This document shows, piece by piece, positions 26,866 through 35,535 of a stretch of 64,000 nt of DNA (positions are counted from its first letter, which is position 1; each line of letters begins with the position of its first letter). This stretch comes from Gammaproteobacteria bacterium UBA2965 (lineage in GTDB: Bacteria; Pseudomonadota; Gammaproteobacteria; Pseudomonadales; Azotimanducaceae): the NCBI GenBank assembly GCA_002348385.1, contig DEBD01000002.1, positions 62,001 to 126,000 of the forward strand, written 5' to 3'. The notes below the pieces were generated by a model that was not told the DNA's origin, made no database searches, and saw only the letters and a program-made list of their open reading frames with translations. The position numbers were made by a program, and so were the translations under genes.

Positions 26866-27509
26866 GCGCCCGCCCTCTCATCACTGGCCACGGTTGCCCG
26901 ATACATGATGAGGGTATCGACCGTCCCGATGACCTGGGGCGGCCCGAAACCGGCTGATGTGAGGGCGTCCTCGTGCTCCCGCTTGGTCATATACAGGTTG
27001 TTGTCCGTCATACCACCTTCGCCAGAAAAGTGGTCGCACATCAGATAGCAGCCGCCGGGTTCGATCAGACTCAACACCTGCGCGTGCAGCCGGGGAGCAT
27101 GACGCTTATGCCGGAGTTCGTGCACGGCCTGGTTGGTCACAACGCACTGAAACGTTCCCAGACCGGTCCACCAGCCATCCTCCTTGAAACTGCGCTCCAC
27201 GAACCGCACCCGCGTGCACAGCGCCTCTCCCAGCCGGGTCCGGGCCAGGGAATGCATGGCCGGCGAGAAGTCCAGCGCCACATAGGAGATCTCCGGCAGC
27301 CGACCGAGCAAGTGGGCTGCGAGAAAACCCGGGCCCGAGCCCAACTCCAGCACACGGGTGATCGACAGTGAGTGCGCGACAATCTGATCACAAAACAGCG
27401 CAAACAGCGCGGCTCTCCACGGACGCGTAGCCATGGCGGATTGCTCCCACTGGCGGGCATCTTCCAGGCGCCGGAGATCGATCGGGCTGGGAACGTCGTC
27501 CTGGCTCAT
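26862..27509 (-). CDS. Class I SAM-dependent methyltransferase
   Basis: 215 residues from the ATG at 27509, which has AGGAG seven bases ahead. Motif I is VLELGSGPGFLAAHLL, followed by VALDFSPAMHSLAR (motif II), FQCVVTNQAVHEL and the post-motif LSLIEPGGCYLMCDH. The substrate is unknown. The family resembles small-molecule or SAM-dependent biosynthetic methylases of the UbiE/Methyltransf_25 type. Confidence 0.85.
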   Translation of the reverse strand: MSQDDVPSPIDLRRLEDARQWEQSAMATRPWRAALFALFCDQIVAHSLSITRVLELGSGPGFLAAHLLGRLPEISYVALDFSPAMHSLARTRLGEALCTRVRFVERSFKEDGWWTGLGTFQCVVTNQAVHELRHKRHAPRLHAQVLSLIEPGGCYLMCDHFSGEGGMTDNNLYMTKREHEDALTSAGFGPPQVIGTVDTLIMYRATVASDERAGA

Positions 27510-27898
27510 GGCCAACTCCTGCTTGACCACAAAAGGCTGCTACCAGCGGCGTCACATCGCAAGAGAACAATCCTTATCCAGATAATCCGCGCCGGAATGA
27601 AATGGTATTGCAGCCTACTCGCACAGTCCCGTTGCGCACAGACTGGCCTGGACGGGAAAGCGAGGGCGAGCACTTGGATTCCATACACGACATGGGCGGA
27701 CGGCACGGCTGCAGGGGGCAGCGCCCACCGAACCGCACCGCAAGATCACTCGCCGCCTCCCCGGCCGAGCGCTCGACCCACCTACCTATGGCCGGCCACC
27801 ATAGCACCGCGCGCGCGGTCTACGGCAATTGAGACAACGAGAGATTCGATATCTAATAGCCAACGGCTGCAGCCGCATCAACACCCCTAGGGACACTC
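27510..27898. other. Gene-free stretch upstream of the envelope cluster
   Basis: No convincing coding frame, hairpin or repeat is seen. It must hold the promoter of the rightward membrane sulfatase-fold gene at 27899 and that of the leftward methyltransferase. Confidence 0.4.
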
Positions 27899-29599
27899 AT
27901 GGAAGCCACATTAGAAAGCCAGGCCGGCCCGTCATGGGCTGATTCGCTGCGCAGTGCCGCCAGCGCCGCTTTCATTCTGTTTGGCTACCTTCCGTACTAC
28001 GTCTACTCGCTGAATTTCGAAAGCGTCGACCTGTCGCCGCAGTCCATACTCGGTCCGAGCCTACTGGCGTTCGCACTCGCCACTGTGTTGCTGGGGGCCG
28101 TCGCTGGCATTCCGCAGCTCCGAGCGACCCTGTCCAAGGGATATGACGTTGCGGCGGTCGTGCTATTCGCGCTTGTACTGTTTCCGAACGAAACCGGCGA
28201 GCTGGCGGATTTCGGTACCGAGGCCAGCGCCGGCAACGTCGCGCCGACAGTTAAGCTGGCCGGCCTTCTGATTGTCGGCGTCGTCCTCGCCATACGCCAG
28301 GCCGCGCTGATACGCACCGCATCGCAGGTAAGTCTGATTCTGGCCGTTATAGCCGTCGGATACTTCGCCACCACTACCTGGAAACCAACCGAAGGTGCTA
28401 ACCACGATGATAACGGCGTGCAATCTTTTGCCACGTTGGGACGCTCAGAGAACGTCATCGTCTTTGTTTTCGATACGTTTACCGGTTACCGAATGGCGGA
28501 ACTGCTAACGGAATACCCGGAGATAGCGCGCAAGTTCCGCGGATTCACCCTCTACCCCCGAGCCATTGGCCCCGCGCTCAACACCACAGCAGGGAATAGC
28601 GTACTCCTCACAGGGCGCCTCGACATAGCCGTCTCCGAAGAGACCCGCACCGGTAGGAACTCGGCGTCGCTAAAGCACTCGTTTATGACTGAGGCCGCTC
28701 GGCAGGGTTTCGACACGGGCTACGCCAGCGAGCTGCAGGTGGCGGACTTGGAAGCGAACATTCGGGTTTACGGCCCAGGGGTACCCAACCCTCTGGCATC
28801 CTTCGTCTCTCAAATCCGTGAGTACCTGGCCTTTTTGGGCCTGTCCTCTAGCCGCATACTGCCAAGCGCGGCGGCCACTGCCATCTCCCAAGCGGTGCGC
28901 GCTCTCATTGCGACGCCACCTACGCCGGAGGAGAAAGAGTGGGAGATCTACCTCGATCTAGAACCATCACATCGCACCTACCTCATGGCAAAGTTCTACT
29001 TTCGGGAGATGATTAGTGCCCTGCGGGTGGGGTCTGAACAACGAACAATTCGCTATCTGCTAACCAAGATTTCTCATCCTCCCTGGAGATTTTCGAAAAC
29101 CGGCGACTGGCAGGACTCATCCGACTGGCGAGGCACATCGATCTTCGTATTTCACGAAATGGCAAGATTCCTGGACAAGCTCAAGGAGCTGGGCATCTAC
29201 GACAATTCCACCATAATTTTTGCATCAGACCACGGCGGCATGCCATCCAAGGATCCCACCATGGGCGGCATGTTTGAACGCCGTCAACGGGCAAGGGCCT
29301 TCAATCCGCTGGTGATGGTCAAGCCCAAGAGCGCCACCTCTGAATTGCGCCAGTCATCGATGACCGTGTGGTTGGGCGACGTCGCCGCCACGGCGCGGGC
29401 TGCGGCGGGCCTTACACCCGCAGCAACGCATCATGCCACCCGCTCCCTACTCGACCAGGAGGATTCGGCGCGTACGGTGGATGTGCCGCTGTTCCTCAAG
29501 CCTCCGGATCGTGGTTTTCACAGCGCGCTGAAGTATTGGAAGCGGGTGCCGTTCTCGGGAACCTTTGCACAGTACAAGGAAGTGATTCCCTACCGCTGA
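27899..29599 (+). CDS. Membrane-anchored alkaline phosphatase/sulfatase-superfamily protein (phosphoglycerol/phosphoethanolamine transferase-like)
   Basis: 566 residues. Five or so hydrophobic helices fill residues 20-165 (FILFGYLPYYVYSL, LLAFALATVLLGAVAG, AAVVLFALVLF, LAGLLIVGVVLAI, LILAVIAVGYFA). The outer catalytic domain begins NVIVFVFDTFTG and has LNTTAGNSVLLTGR, where sulfatases carry the Cys/Ser nucleophile; Thr here points to a phosphotransferase or lipoteichoic-acid-synthase-like mechanism. FASDHGG supplies distal metal ligands. Its 3' end overlaps the convergent YidC-like gene by 10 bp. With the methyltransferase, YidC paralog and YIDPGTGS protein it forms an envelope cluster. The acceptor is unknown. 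Confidence 0.8.
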   Translation: MEATLESQAGPSWADSLRSAASAAFILFGYLPYYVYSLNFESVDLSPQSILGPSLLAFALATVLLGAVAGIPQLRATLSKGYDVAAVVLFALVLFPNETGELADFGTEASAGNVAPTVKLAGLLIVGVVLAIRQAALIRTASQVSLILAVIAVGYFATTTWKPTEGANHDDNGVQSFATLGRSENVIVFVFDTFTGYRMAELLTEYPEIARKFRGFTLYPRAIGPALNTTAGNSVLLTGRLDIAVSEETRTGRNSASLKHSFMTEAARQGFDTGYASELQVADLEANIRVYGPGVPNPLASFVSQIREYLAFLGLSSSRILPSAAATAISQAVRALIATPPTPEEKEWEIYLDLEPSHRTYLMAKFYFREMISALRVGSEQRTIRYLLTKISHPPWRFSKTGDWQDSSDWRGTSIFVFHEMARFLDKLKELGIYDNSTIIFASDHGGMPSKDPTMGGMFERRQRARAFNPLVMVKPKSATSELRQSSMTVWLGDVAATARAAAGLTPAATHHATRSLLDQEDSARTVDVPLFLKPPDRGFHSALKYWKRVPFSGTFAQYKEVIPYR

Positions 29600-30945
29600 C
29601 GCTCAGCCGCGGGCAACACCCGCGACTCGAACACCTGGATAAGGTTGATGCTCAGCCAGTACAGCACGATCGCCGCCGCGAAAGAGTAGAACAACACGGT
29701 AATCAGCGCGTGCAGCCACAAACCGCTGTGTGTGGCGCTATCCATAGATCGAGCGGCATACCAACCCAAGCCACCGAGAAACAGTGGCAGAAGGTTCACG
29801 CCAGCGCCCAGAACCGGCAGCGCGTACCCAATGGTGATCAACCGATCCGGCAACGACAAGTCGTCAACCCAGAGGAACCCCGCACCGTAGAAGAGCGCGG
29901 ATTCAGATGTAACGTTGAATACCGCGATAAGCACGGGCAGCTGCACCATCAGTGCCACGCTGCCCTTGAGGCCACTCATAGGGGAGACATTGAACTGCTT
30001 GTAGATGTCCAGAATCTTCTGGCTCTGCTCAGCACCCGTCAGCGTTCGTTTGGCATCCGCAATTAACGGCGCCATCTCAGCCTGTGTTGCAGCAAACTCC
30101 CGCTGTCTTCGGGCAGACCATCGGTTCAAGGGAAAGGTAACTACTCGCACCAGAATCGCCAGCAAGCAGATGGCAACGCCTAGATTTCCGATAGCGTTGA
30201 ACAGGACGCGAAGCAGCGCTTCAATCTTGAAGCAGATCCAGCGAATGGGAGACCACAGCGCGCTATACATCATCGAGGCAGGAGCGACGAGGGTATCGGT
30301 GCCGGAAATCGCCGGCACCGAGCTCAACGCAGCTGTGATGCTTAACGACGCGCCCGGATCCAAGACGGCATCGATGCGCAACGCGGCCGGATGCTCCCCT
30401 TCAGGGTCTACAATTAGCTCGAGCGCCCCGGTGTTCGCGGTCACATGACTCTCGATCACCGCGTGCCTCACATAGACGGAATAGCCAAGCTGAGTTGACG
30501 GGGCATTCCTCGGGCCATAAACCTGCTCAACCCCATACAGGTAGGCGGCCAGGCCATCACCCACATGCGGGCTCTGCCAGCCCAAGCTCGCCGGCACCTC
30601 TACGGAAAGGTCGGCCGGCTCCGGGGAGCCGTTGGCCACATTGACCGAAACGGTTACTCCATCAGCCACGTTGGAGTTGGTGGTGTGGGTGACTTCCAGC
30701 AATCCAAGGTTTGCCGACGACGCCGTCCCCGCGGTGTGCCAACCACCGACGGCCTCGCGGTTGATCTTCAGATCCAGCGAGGGTGCGCGCTGTGTCAGAG
30801 CCACAGGCGTCGCAGCGCATTGATTGATCCAGCTCATGGGCTGCCCTTCCGCTCCCACCTCAAGGAGGTGACAGTCACTGGCCTGAATCTCGCTGACTAC
30901 GGCCGACAAGGCCAGCAGACCCACAAACAGGTGAGGAAACCTCAA
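29590..30945 (-). CDS. YidC/Oxa1 family protein, divergent paralog
   Basis: 451 residues. A signal/first helix (FVGLLALSAVVSEIQAS) is followed by a periplasmic beta domain (about 25-225) shorter and unlike that of standard YidC, then the insertase core: GVAICLLAILVRVVTFPLNRWSA with the conserved Arg in the first core helix, a cytoplasmic hairpin (FNVSPMSGLKGSVALMVQLPVLIAVFNV in pieces), and further helices LITIGYALPVLGAGVNLL and VLFYSFAAAIVLYWLSINL. The C-terminal tail is short. Not beside rpmH/rnpA/mnmE, so it is a second, specialised copy. It starts within the stop of the methyltransferase gene (ATGA overlap). Confidence 0.85.
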   Translation of the reverse strand: MRFPHLFVGLLALSAVVSEIQASDCHLLEVGAEGQPMSWINQCAATPVALTQRAPSLDLKINREAVGGWHTAGTASSANLGLLEVTHTTNSNVADGVTVSVNVANGSPEPADLSVEVPASLGWQSPHVGDGLAAYLYGVEQVYGPRNAPSTQLGYSVYVRHAVIESHVTANTGALELIVDPEGEHPAALRIDAVLDPGASLSITAALSSVPAISGTDTLVAPASMMYSALWSPIRWICFKIEALLRVLFNAIGNLGVAICLLAILVRVVTFPLNRWSARRQREFAATQAEMAPLIADAKRTLTGAEQSQKILDIYKQFNVSPMSGLKGSVALMVQLPVLIAVFNVTSESALFYGAGFLWVDDLSLPDRLITIGYALPVLGAGVNLLPLFLGGLGWYAARSMDSATHSGLWLHALITVLFYSFAAAIVLYWLSINLIQVFESRVLPAAERQR

Positions 30946-32336
30946 GTCTGGATGCGTTCCATGTAGTAGAGCGCACGGTGTGTGTCTGCAATGGGCGTTC
31001 GGTTGACGATTTGAAACCGCTTAGCGAAGGCCAACTCAAAGTGCTCTTCTGTGTAGTTCGGGAAGATGTCCTCCCGCGTGGCCAACAGGCGTCTAACCTG
31101 GGAGTCGGTTTTGGGAACGAACTCAATGATCAGCTTGTCCGCAATCTCCGCGAAGAACTGCGCCACCATGGGCAGCGGCAGATTGTTGCTAATGGCCAAG
31201 TGATGAACCAAAGCCAGCGCCATCACGAAACCGCCCGATGTACGCTCGGCAAACGAGGTCCGCTCTGCCAGGCGCCAGCCGATCGCGGGTGTTGGATTAG
31301 TCACGTCCAACACCAACGGCGTAATGTTCACCTGCGAGTCGCGCAAATGACTGTAGTGACGGTGAACGGCAAGCTCGTCGACGTCGTGAGCGATCACCCG
31401 CGCGCCATGTCGAGCCGCGATGGCGCTGAATCGACCCGTATTCGCACCTACATCGTGAACAATGTCAGTGCTATAAGCATGGTCGGCCAACATCTCGTGC
31501 ACCAACCGCTCCTTCTCGCTCATCCCCTCATCCGAGTAGTTGGTGTCGTCGTAGTAATCCCCCCACTCGGTGGCTTTCTCCGGCAGTTCGAGCCGACTGA
31601 TGGCGCGGCGCAGACTGGCCACAAGCGCCTGCAATCGGAGCAGTGAAACCTTGGGGCCGCTGCTTGCGACCTCCCCGCTGGCACCGTCGTCCTGGTGGCG
31701 GCGCTGGCTGTTCGCGTGCAGATGTACGTGGGCAAGAACCGAATAGTTGAAGTAGCTGCGTCTTGGCAACAGGTTACTTGCCAGATCGAGTGGAATTCCA
31801 TCGATAAAGGACTTGAGCAGATGTCGGGCTCTGACATCTTTGTAGGCCATGACCGCCAGAGGAGCCAGGAAGTGCTGGCAGAACTGACGGTACGCGACCC
31901 ACGGCACCTCTTCGTTAAGTATCTCAAACGACAGGGTGTCGATGAAAATGGGGCGGTTGCCGTCGAACTGCACATTGAAGCCAGTGGCGTCCTTCAGGGT
32001 CATCGAGTGTTCGAGCGCCAAGGACTGGATATCAAGCGTCAGCAGGGCCGCATCTTTGAGTTGGGCAAACGACCACTCATAGGGGTACGAGATATAGGCA
32101 ATCGGGTCCGGACAAATGACCAGGCATCCCGAGTCGGTCATCGGGGCTTCGGCAGTTTCTTCGTGTGCTACCAGATACTGGTTTTCCACCAGCTTGGGAT
32201 ACAACGCATCCATTAAACGCTGGTAGTGAGGGAGATATTTCTCGTTGATCTGCCGATAGAGAACCCCGTCACGAACGAACAGGAACCCCGATGGGTCTCG
32301 AAAGGATGCTTCAAGCGGCTGGCCACCTTCACTCAT
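30942..32336 (-). CDS. NoeA-like SAM-dependent methyltransferase with kinase-like N-terminal region
   Basis: 464 residues from the ATG at 32336. The C-terminal half has methyltransferase motif I DIVHDVGANTGRFS (about 293-303) and VIAHDVD after it, and the family mark WGDYYDDTNYS. From memory it matches proteins annotated as nodulation NoeA-like. The N-terminal half contains SYPYEWSFAQLKDAALL and LKDATGFNVQF...IFIDTLSF, with Asp116, Asn121 and Asp133 spaced like the kinase HxDxxxxN...D catalytic and metal residues. Translation is coupled to the YidC paralog. Probable role is in modifying a surface glycan or lipid, by context only. Confidence 0.75.
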   Translation of the reverse strand: MSEGGQPLEASFRDPSGFLFVRDGVLYRQINEKYLPHYQRLMDALYPKLVENQYLVAHEETAEAPMTDSGCLVICPDPIAYISYPYEWSFAQLKDAALLTLDIQSLALEHSMTLKDATGFNVQFDGNRPIFIDTLSFEILNEEVPWVAYRQFCQHFLAPLAVMAYKDVRARHLLKSFIDGIPLDLASNLLPRRSYFNYSVLAHVHLHANSQRRHQDDGASGEVASSGPKVSLLRLQALVASLRRAISRLELPEKATEWGDYYDDTNYSDEGMSEKERLVHEMLADHAYSTDIVHDVGANTGRFSAIAARHGARVIAHDVDELAVHRHYSHLRDSQVNITPLVLDVTNPTPAIGWRLAERTSFAERTSGGFVMALALVHHLAISNNLPLPMVAQFFAEIADKLIIEFVPKTDSQVRRLLATREDIFPNYTEEHFELAFAKRFQIVNRTPIADTHRALYYMERIQT

Positions 32337-32394
32337 CGTACTTGCGCCGCCTGTTGTCGTGGGGTTGGGGGTGTTCGCTAACGTACCTGCTCGT

Positions 32395-32619
32395 CTAATG
32401 CTGTTCGTCCGGTGTTGCGTTCTCTTGAACATCATCCTTTTTAGAGCCGAACAACCCAACCAACTTGTGCCAGTAGAGCTTGAGCGTAACTCCCACGGCC
32501 GCCAGGGCCGCGATCACGCCTTGAACCAGGGCGCTGCCGGTGCCTGGATCGATATAGGCGAATGCGGTTACCGGGGCCAACACTAAGAGGGCGGCCGTCC
32601 AAATTCCTGGATTTCTCAT
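32395..32619 (-). CDS. Small YIDPGTGS membrane protein
   Basis: 74 residues: a signal-like helix (AALLVLAPVTAFA), the motif AYIDPGTGSALVQGVIAAL, a second helix continuing to GVTLKLYWHKLVGLFG, and an acidic, charged tail. I recall small proteins with YIDPGSGS...LKLYWxRL next to AlkP-fold and NoeA-like genes in other bacteria, which supports a real gene. First gene of the leftward operon, 58 bp ahead of the methyltransferase. Function unknown; perhaps a partner of the YidC paralog or transferase. Confidence 0.75.
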   Translation of the reverse strand: MRNPGIWTAALLVLAPVTAFAYIDPGTGSALVQGVIAALAAVGVTLKLYWHKLVGLFGSKKDDVQENATPDEQH

Positions 32620-33001
32620 GAGGCAGGTTGTCCTGGTTGGCAGTCATCGCCAGATGCGGCGATCGTATTCGCGTGTAGGTTATTAGTCGAGTGGTCCAAC
32701 CGCGGCTCTCCGCTTTCTTGCAACGGCCTGGCACAGGCGCCGCGCGCCGCCGAACACCCGCCTCGCCAGTATCCGCAGATCGAAGCGCCCTGCGCCAGCC
32801 CACTGAAAAGAGCCCACCAGGCCGTGCAACACTAACGCGAGCGCTTCGGCGCCAGCGCAACACAGCAAAATCGACTCTCTGACCCCATCTGGCAGGTCGG
32901 CGATCCCAGAGCCCCGCAATGGCAACGGCAACCTCAGCCCCCTTGCCAGGACCGTCGCGGGCCATTAGCGTGACTCAAAACTAACGCGCAAGGATATACC
33001 C
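32620..33001. other. Divergent gene-poor region
   Basis: Lies between the leftward envelope operon and the rightward esterase. A leftward 82-codon frame (32683-32931) exists but has no ribosome site or recognisable motif. No strong repeat was seen. Confidence 0.4.
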
Positions 33002-34099
33002 GTGAGCAAGCCAATCCTCCCAGGCAAGCTGGGAAATCCAGAGGCAACCCTGGCCACCGACCCGCGCCTGGATCCACGTCTGGTACGCGCCATGTCGGCC
33101 GGCGGCGACTTGCCAGCTCCCGGTGGCTTGCCAATTCCCGGTAACGACGCAAGCTACGAGGACTGTCTGGCCTATTGCGCCGCCTATGAAGAAAGCCAGA
33201 CTGCGCTGCACCCCCATGCCTGGTCGGCCATGCCTGAATTCCCCAACGTGAGCACTACCACCGAGACCATCACCGGCACGGACGGTAACGACATCACGCT
33301 CCACATCCATACGCCCGCGACGCCTACCACCGCCTGCGTGGTGCACCTGCATGGCGGCGGCATGGTGATGATGACGGCGGAAGATCCCAGCAACGTACGC
33401 TGGCGCAACAGTCTGGCAAGCGCCGGCTTGGTGGTGGTTGGCGTGGAATTTCGAAACGGCGGCGGGCGGCTGGGCGTTCATCCGTATCCCGCGGGGCTGA
33501 AGGACTGCGCCAGCGCCACCCGATGGGCCTACGCCAACAAATCGGGCCTGGGCGTTTCCTCCATCATCGTTTCAGGGGAGTCCGGCGGCGCCAATCTCGC
33601 CATCGCCACAGCGCTTAAAGCCAACACCGCAGGCTGGGCAGACGAGATAGACGGCGTCTACGCCATGTGTCCGTATATATCGGGCGACTACGCCAACCCG
33701 CCGGATAGCCTGGCGTCGCTGATCGAAAACGAGGGTTATCTCATCGGACCCGAAATGATGGCCGCACTGGTCAGAGTCTACGACCCCGAGGCCAAACACA
33801 CTCAGGACCCACTGGCCTGGCCCTGGCACGCTGGGCTTGACGAACTGCGCGGTCTGCCACCCCACGTAATCTCAGTCAACGAGCTGGATCCGCTGCGCGA
33901 CGAGGGCATCGAGTTCTACCGCAGACTGCTTGCCGCCGGGGTACCGGCCGTGGGCAGAACCGTGCACGGCACGCCTCATGCGGGCGATAAGAGCTTCCCG
34001 GACATGATCGGGGACGTGTTCGCCGAAACCATCGGCTCGGTGTGCGCTTTCGCGCGCTCTCTGAACGACGATTCCGCGGGTAGTGGTAGCAGGCGATAG
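33002..34099 (+). CDS. Alpha/beta hydrolase, hormone-sensitive-lipase family esterase
   Basis: 365 residues from a GTG start. The oxyanion motif HLHGGGMVMM, nucleophile elbow SGESGGANLA, acid NELDPLRDEG and histidine HGTPHAGD are all in place. There is no signal peptide, so it is cytoplasmic. It hydrolyses short-chain esters; the N-terminal 80 residues form the usual cap. Its 3' end overlaps a convergent lipoprotein gene by 124 bp. Confidence 0.9.
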   Translation: MSKPILPGKLGNPEATLATDPRLDPRLVRAMSAGGDLPAPGGLPIPGNDASYEDCLAYCAAYEESQTALHPHAWSAMPEFPNVSTTTETITGTDGNDITLHIHTPATPTTACVVHLHGGGMVMMTAEDPSNVRWRNSLASAGLVVVGVEFRNGGGRLGVHPYPAGLKDCASATRWAYANKSGLGVSSIIVSGESGGANLAIATALKANTAGWADEIDGVYAMCPYISGDYANPPDSLASLIENEGYLIGPEMMAALVRVYDPEAKHTQDPLAWPWHAGLDELRGLPPHVISVNELDPLRDEGIEFYRRLLAAGVPAVGRTVHGTPHAGDKSFPDMIGDVFAETIGSVCAFARSLNDDSAGSGSRR

Positions 34100-34464
34100 A
34101 TGGTCCTGCCGGGCAGAAACTGCCGGATCAGATCAGGGTCTTCAATCTGAACCGCTCGCGCTGGATATACGCTGCCACCCAGCTTCACACGCACCATCTG
34201 GTTCTGCTTCAGCAGCGTATGCCAGCGGCGGCGCTGCGCAGCGTCTATGTAGAGGTGCTCGCCACGGATCACCACCCGGAGGATGACCGAATAAGGCGAC
34301 TCACCGCTCACCTCAAGTTCAAGCGTTCGATACTGGCCGGCGAAAGCGAAAGAGTCTGCATAGGCCACCGGCCCGCGCAGCGCGCCACCGCTGAACAGTA
34401 GGAAGGGCGACTGACACGCCAGCAGCCCAGGTAGCACGGCCATTGCGGCGATCGCTCTGCTCAT
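33976..34464 (-). CDS. Predicted lipoprotein with possible PNPOx-like beta-barrel
   Basis: 162 residues; lipobox LPGLLAC at residues 11-17. The body (VVIRGEHLYIDAAQRRRWHTLLKQNQMVRVKLGG in pieces, then VYPARAVQIEDPDLIRQFLPGRTIYRL) looks like a split-barrel of the pyridoxamine-phosphate-oxidase/nitroreductase type, but no flavin motif is certain. The last 40 residues are antisense to the esterase end and may be poorly conserved. Confidence 0.6.
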   Translation of the reverse strand: MSRAIAAMAVLPGLLACQSPFLLFSGGALRGPVAYADSFAFAGQYRTLELEVSGESPYSVILRVVIRGEHLYIDAAQRRRWHTLLKQNQMVRVKLGGSVYPARAVQIEDPDLIRQFLPGRTIYRLLPLPAESSFRERAKAHTEPMVSANTSPIMSGKLLSPA

Positions 34465-34543
34465 GAAACACCCTGAAAAACGAACAGACTAACCCAGCGA
34501 CCCGCGTTTTCCTTCCCCGGCGCCGTTTGTTAGGGTCAAGCTC

Positions 34544-34696
34544 ATGTGCAAGCGAGGGATTCAGCTCAGCGAGTTTCTGATCACCGGCAAGGATCGGGTA
34601 TTGAGCTCCACCTGCAGCTCATCCCCCATCGGTCCCATCGACCCCGCAGAAACCTTGGCGCTGCTGCAGATTTTCGCCGCACGAAAGGCCAGCTAG
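34544..34696 (+). CDS. Possible 50-residue small ORF ahead of the TauD gene
   Basis: ATG at 34544 with AGGG eight bases upstream opens 50 codons and stops 2 bp before the dioxygenase ATG. The product has two cysteines and an amphipathic end (PAETLALLQIFAARKAS). The tight spacing suggests a leader or partner translated with tauD-like gene. I do not recognise it, and chance cannot be excluded. Confidence 0.4.
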   Translation: MCKRGIQLSEFLITGKDRVLSSTCSSSPIGPIDPAETLALLQIFAARKAS

Positions 34697-34698
34697 CC

Positions 34699-35535
34699 AT
34701 GGAGATACGCCAACACAGTGAAGCGGTGGGCGCCCAGGTTAGCGGGGTAGATGTGCGCAACCTGGGAGACGACCAGTTCGCGGAGCTACGTGATGCGTTC
34801 CACCGTCACGGCGTGCTGTTCTTTCACGAACAGTCGCTCACGCCGAAAGACCACATCGCCTTTGCCCAACGGTGGGGGCCTATCAACATCAACCGCTTCT
34901 TCAGGCCTGTGGATGGCTATCCCCAGATCGCCGAAGTGCTCAAGGAGCCGGATCAGACCGCCAACATCGGTGGCGGCTGGCACACGGACCATTCCTACGA
35001 CCACGAACCGGCCATGGGCTCAGTCCTGTACGCGCTAGAAATACCCGAAATCGGCGGCGATACGCTGTTCGCCGGGATGGGTGCGGCCTATGCAGCCCTC
35101 GATGATGAGACGAAAGAACGCATAGCCGGCCTGCACGCCGAGCACTCCAACCGCCACGTATTCGGCGCGGAGGCCACATACCGGCGCGGCATGGACAACC
35201 GACTAGGCAACCCGGATCTAGCGACCCAGGATGCCGTTCATCCGATTGTTATAAACCATCCCGCTACTGGCGAACACCTGCTCTACGTGAATCCGGGCTT
35301 CACTCGCCGCATCGTAGAACTGGAGGAAGAAGAGTCCAGCAAACTACTGTGGTCGCTCTACCAACATGCCATGAAGCCTGAGTTTCATACGCGCTGGCAG
35401 TGGCAAGAGGGATCGCTTGCCATGTGGGACAATCGCTCCACCTGGCATTTCGCTCAAAATGACTACCAGGGGCAGCGCCGTTACCTGCACCGCATAACAA
35501 TCGAAGGGACGCGGCTTACCGGCGCCGCTACCTAG
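34699..35535 (+). CDS. TauD/TfdA family Fe(II)/2-oxoglutarate dioxygenase
   Basis: 278 residues. The iron facial triad is His95 and Asp97 (GGWHTDHSY) and His250 (WDNRSTWHFAQNDY), with the 2-oxoglutarate Arg in RRYLHRITIEG. It hydroxylates a substrate while decarboxylating 2-oxoglutarate; TauD relatives release sulfite from sulfonates, TfdA relatives cut aryl ethers. No sulfonate transporter is adjacent, so the substrate is open. The stop overlaps the convergent modA stop. Confidence 0.9.
   Translation: MEIRQHSEAVGAQVSGVDVRNLGDDQFAELRDAFHRHGVLFFHEQSLTPKDHIAFAQRWGPININRFFRPVDGYPQIAEVLKEPDQTANIGGGWHTDHSYDHEPAMGSVLYALEIPEIGGDTLFAGMGAAYAALDDETKERIAGLHAEHSNRHVFGAEATYRRGMDNRLGNPDLATQDAVHPIVINHPATGEHLLYVNPGFTRRIVELEEEESSKLLWSLYQHAMKPEFHTRWQWQEGSLAMWDNRSTWHFAQNDYQGQRRYLHRITIEGTRLTGAAT

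Noticed and set aside
32683..32931. 82-codon leftward frame upstream of the small YIDPGTGS gene
   Set aside because: No ribosome site, no motif; hydrophobic run is short and Arg-rich at the end. Left as unassigned.
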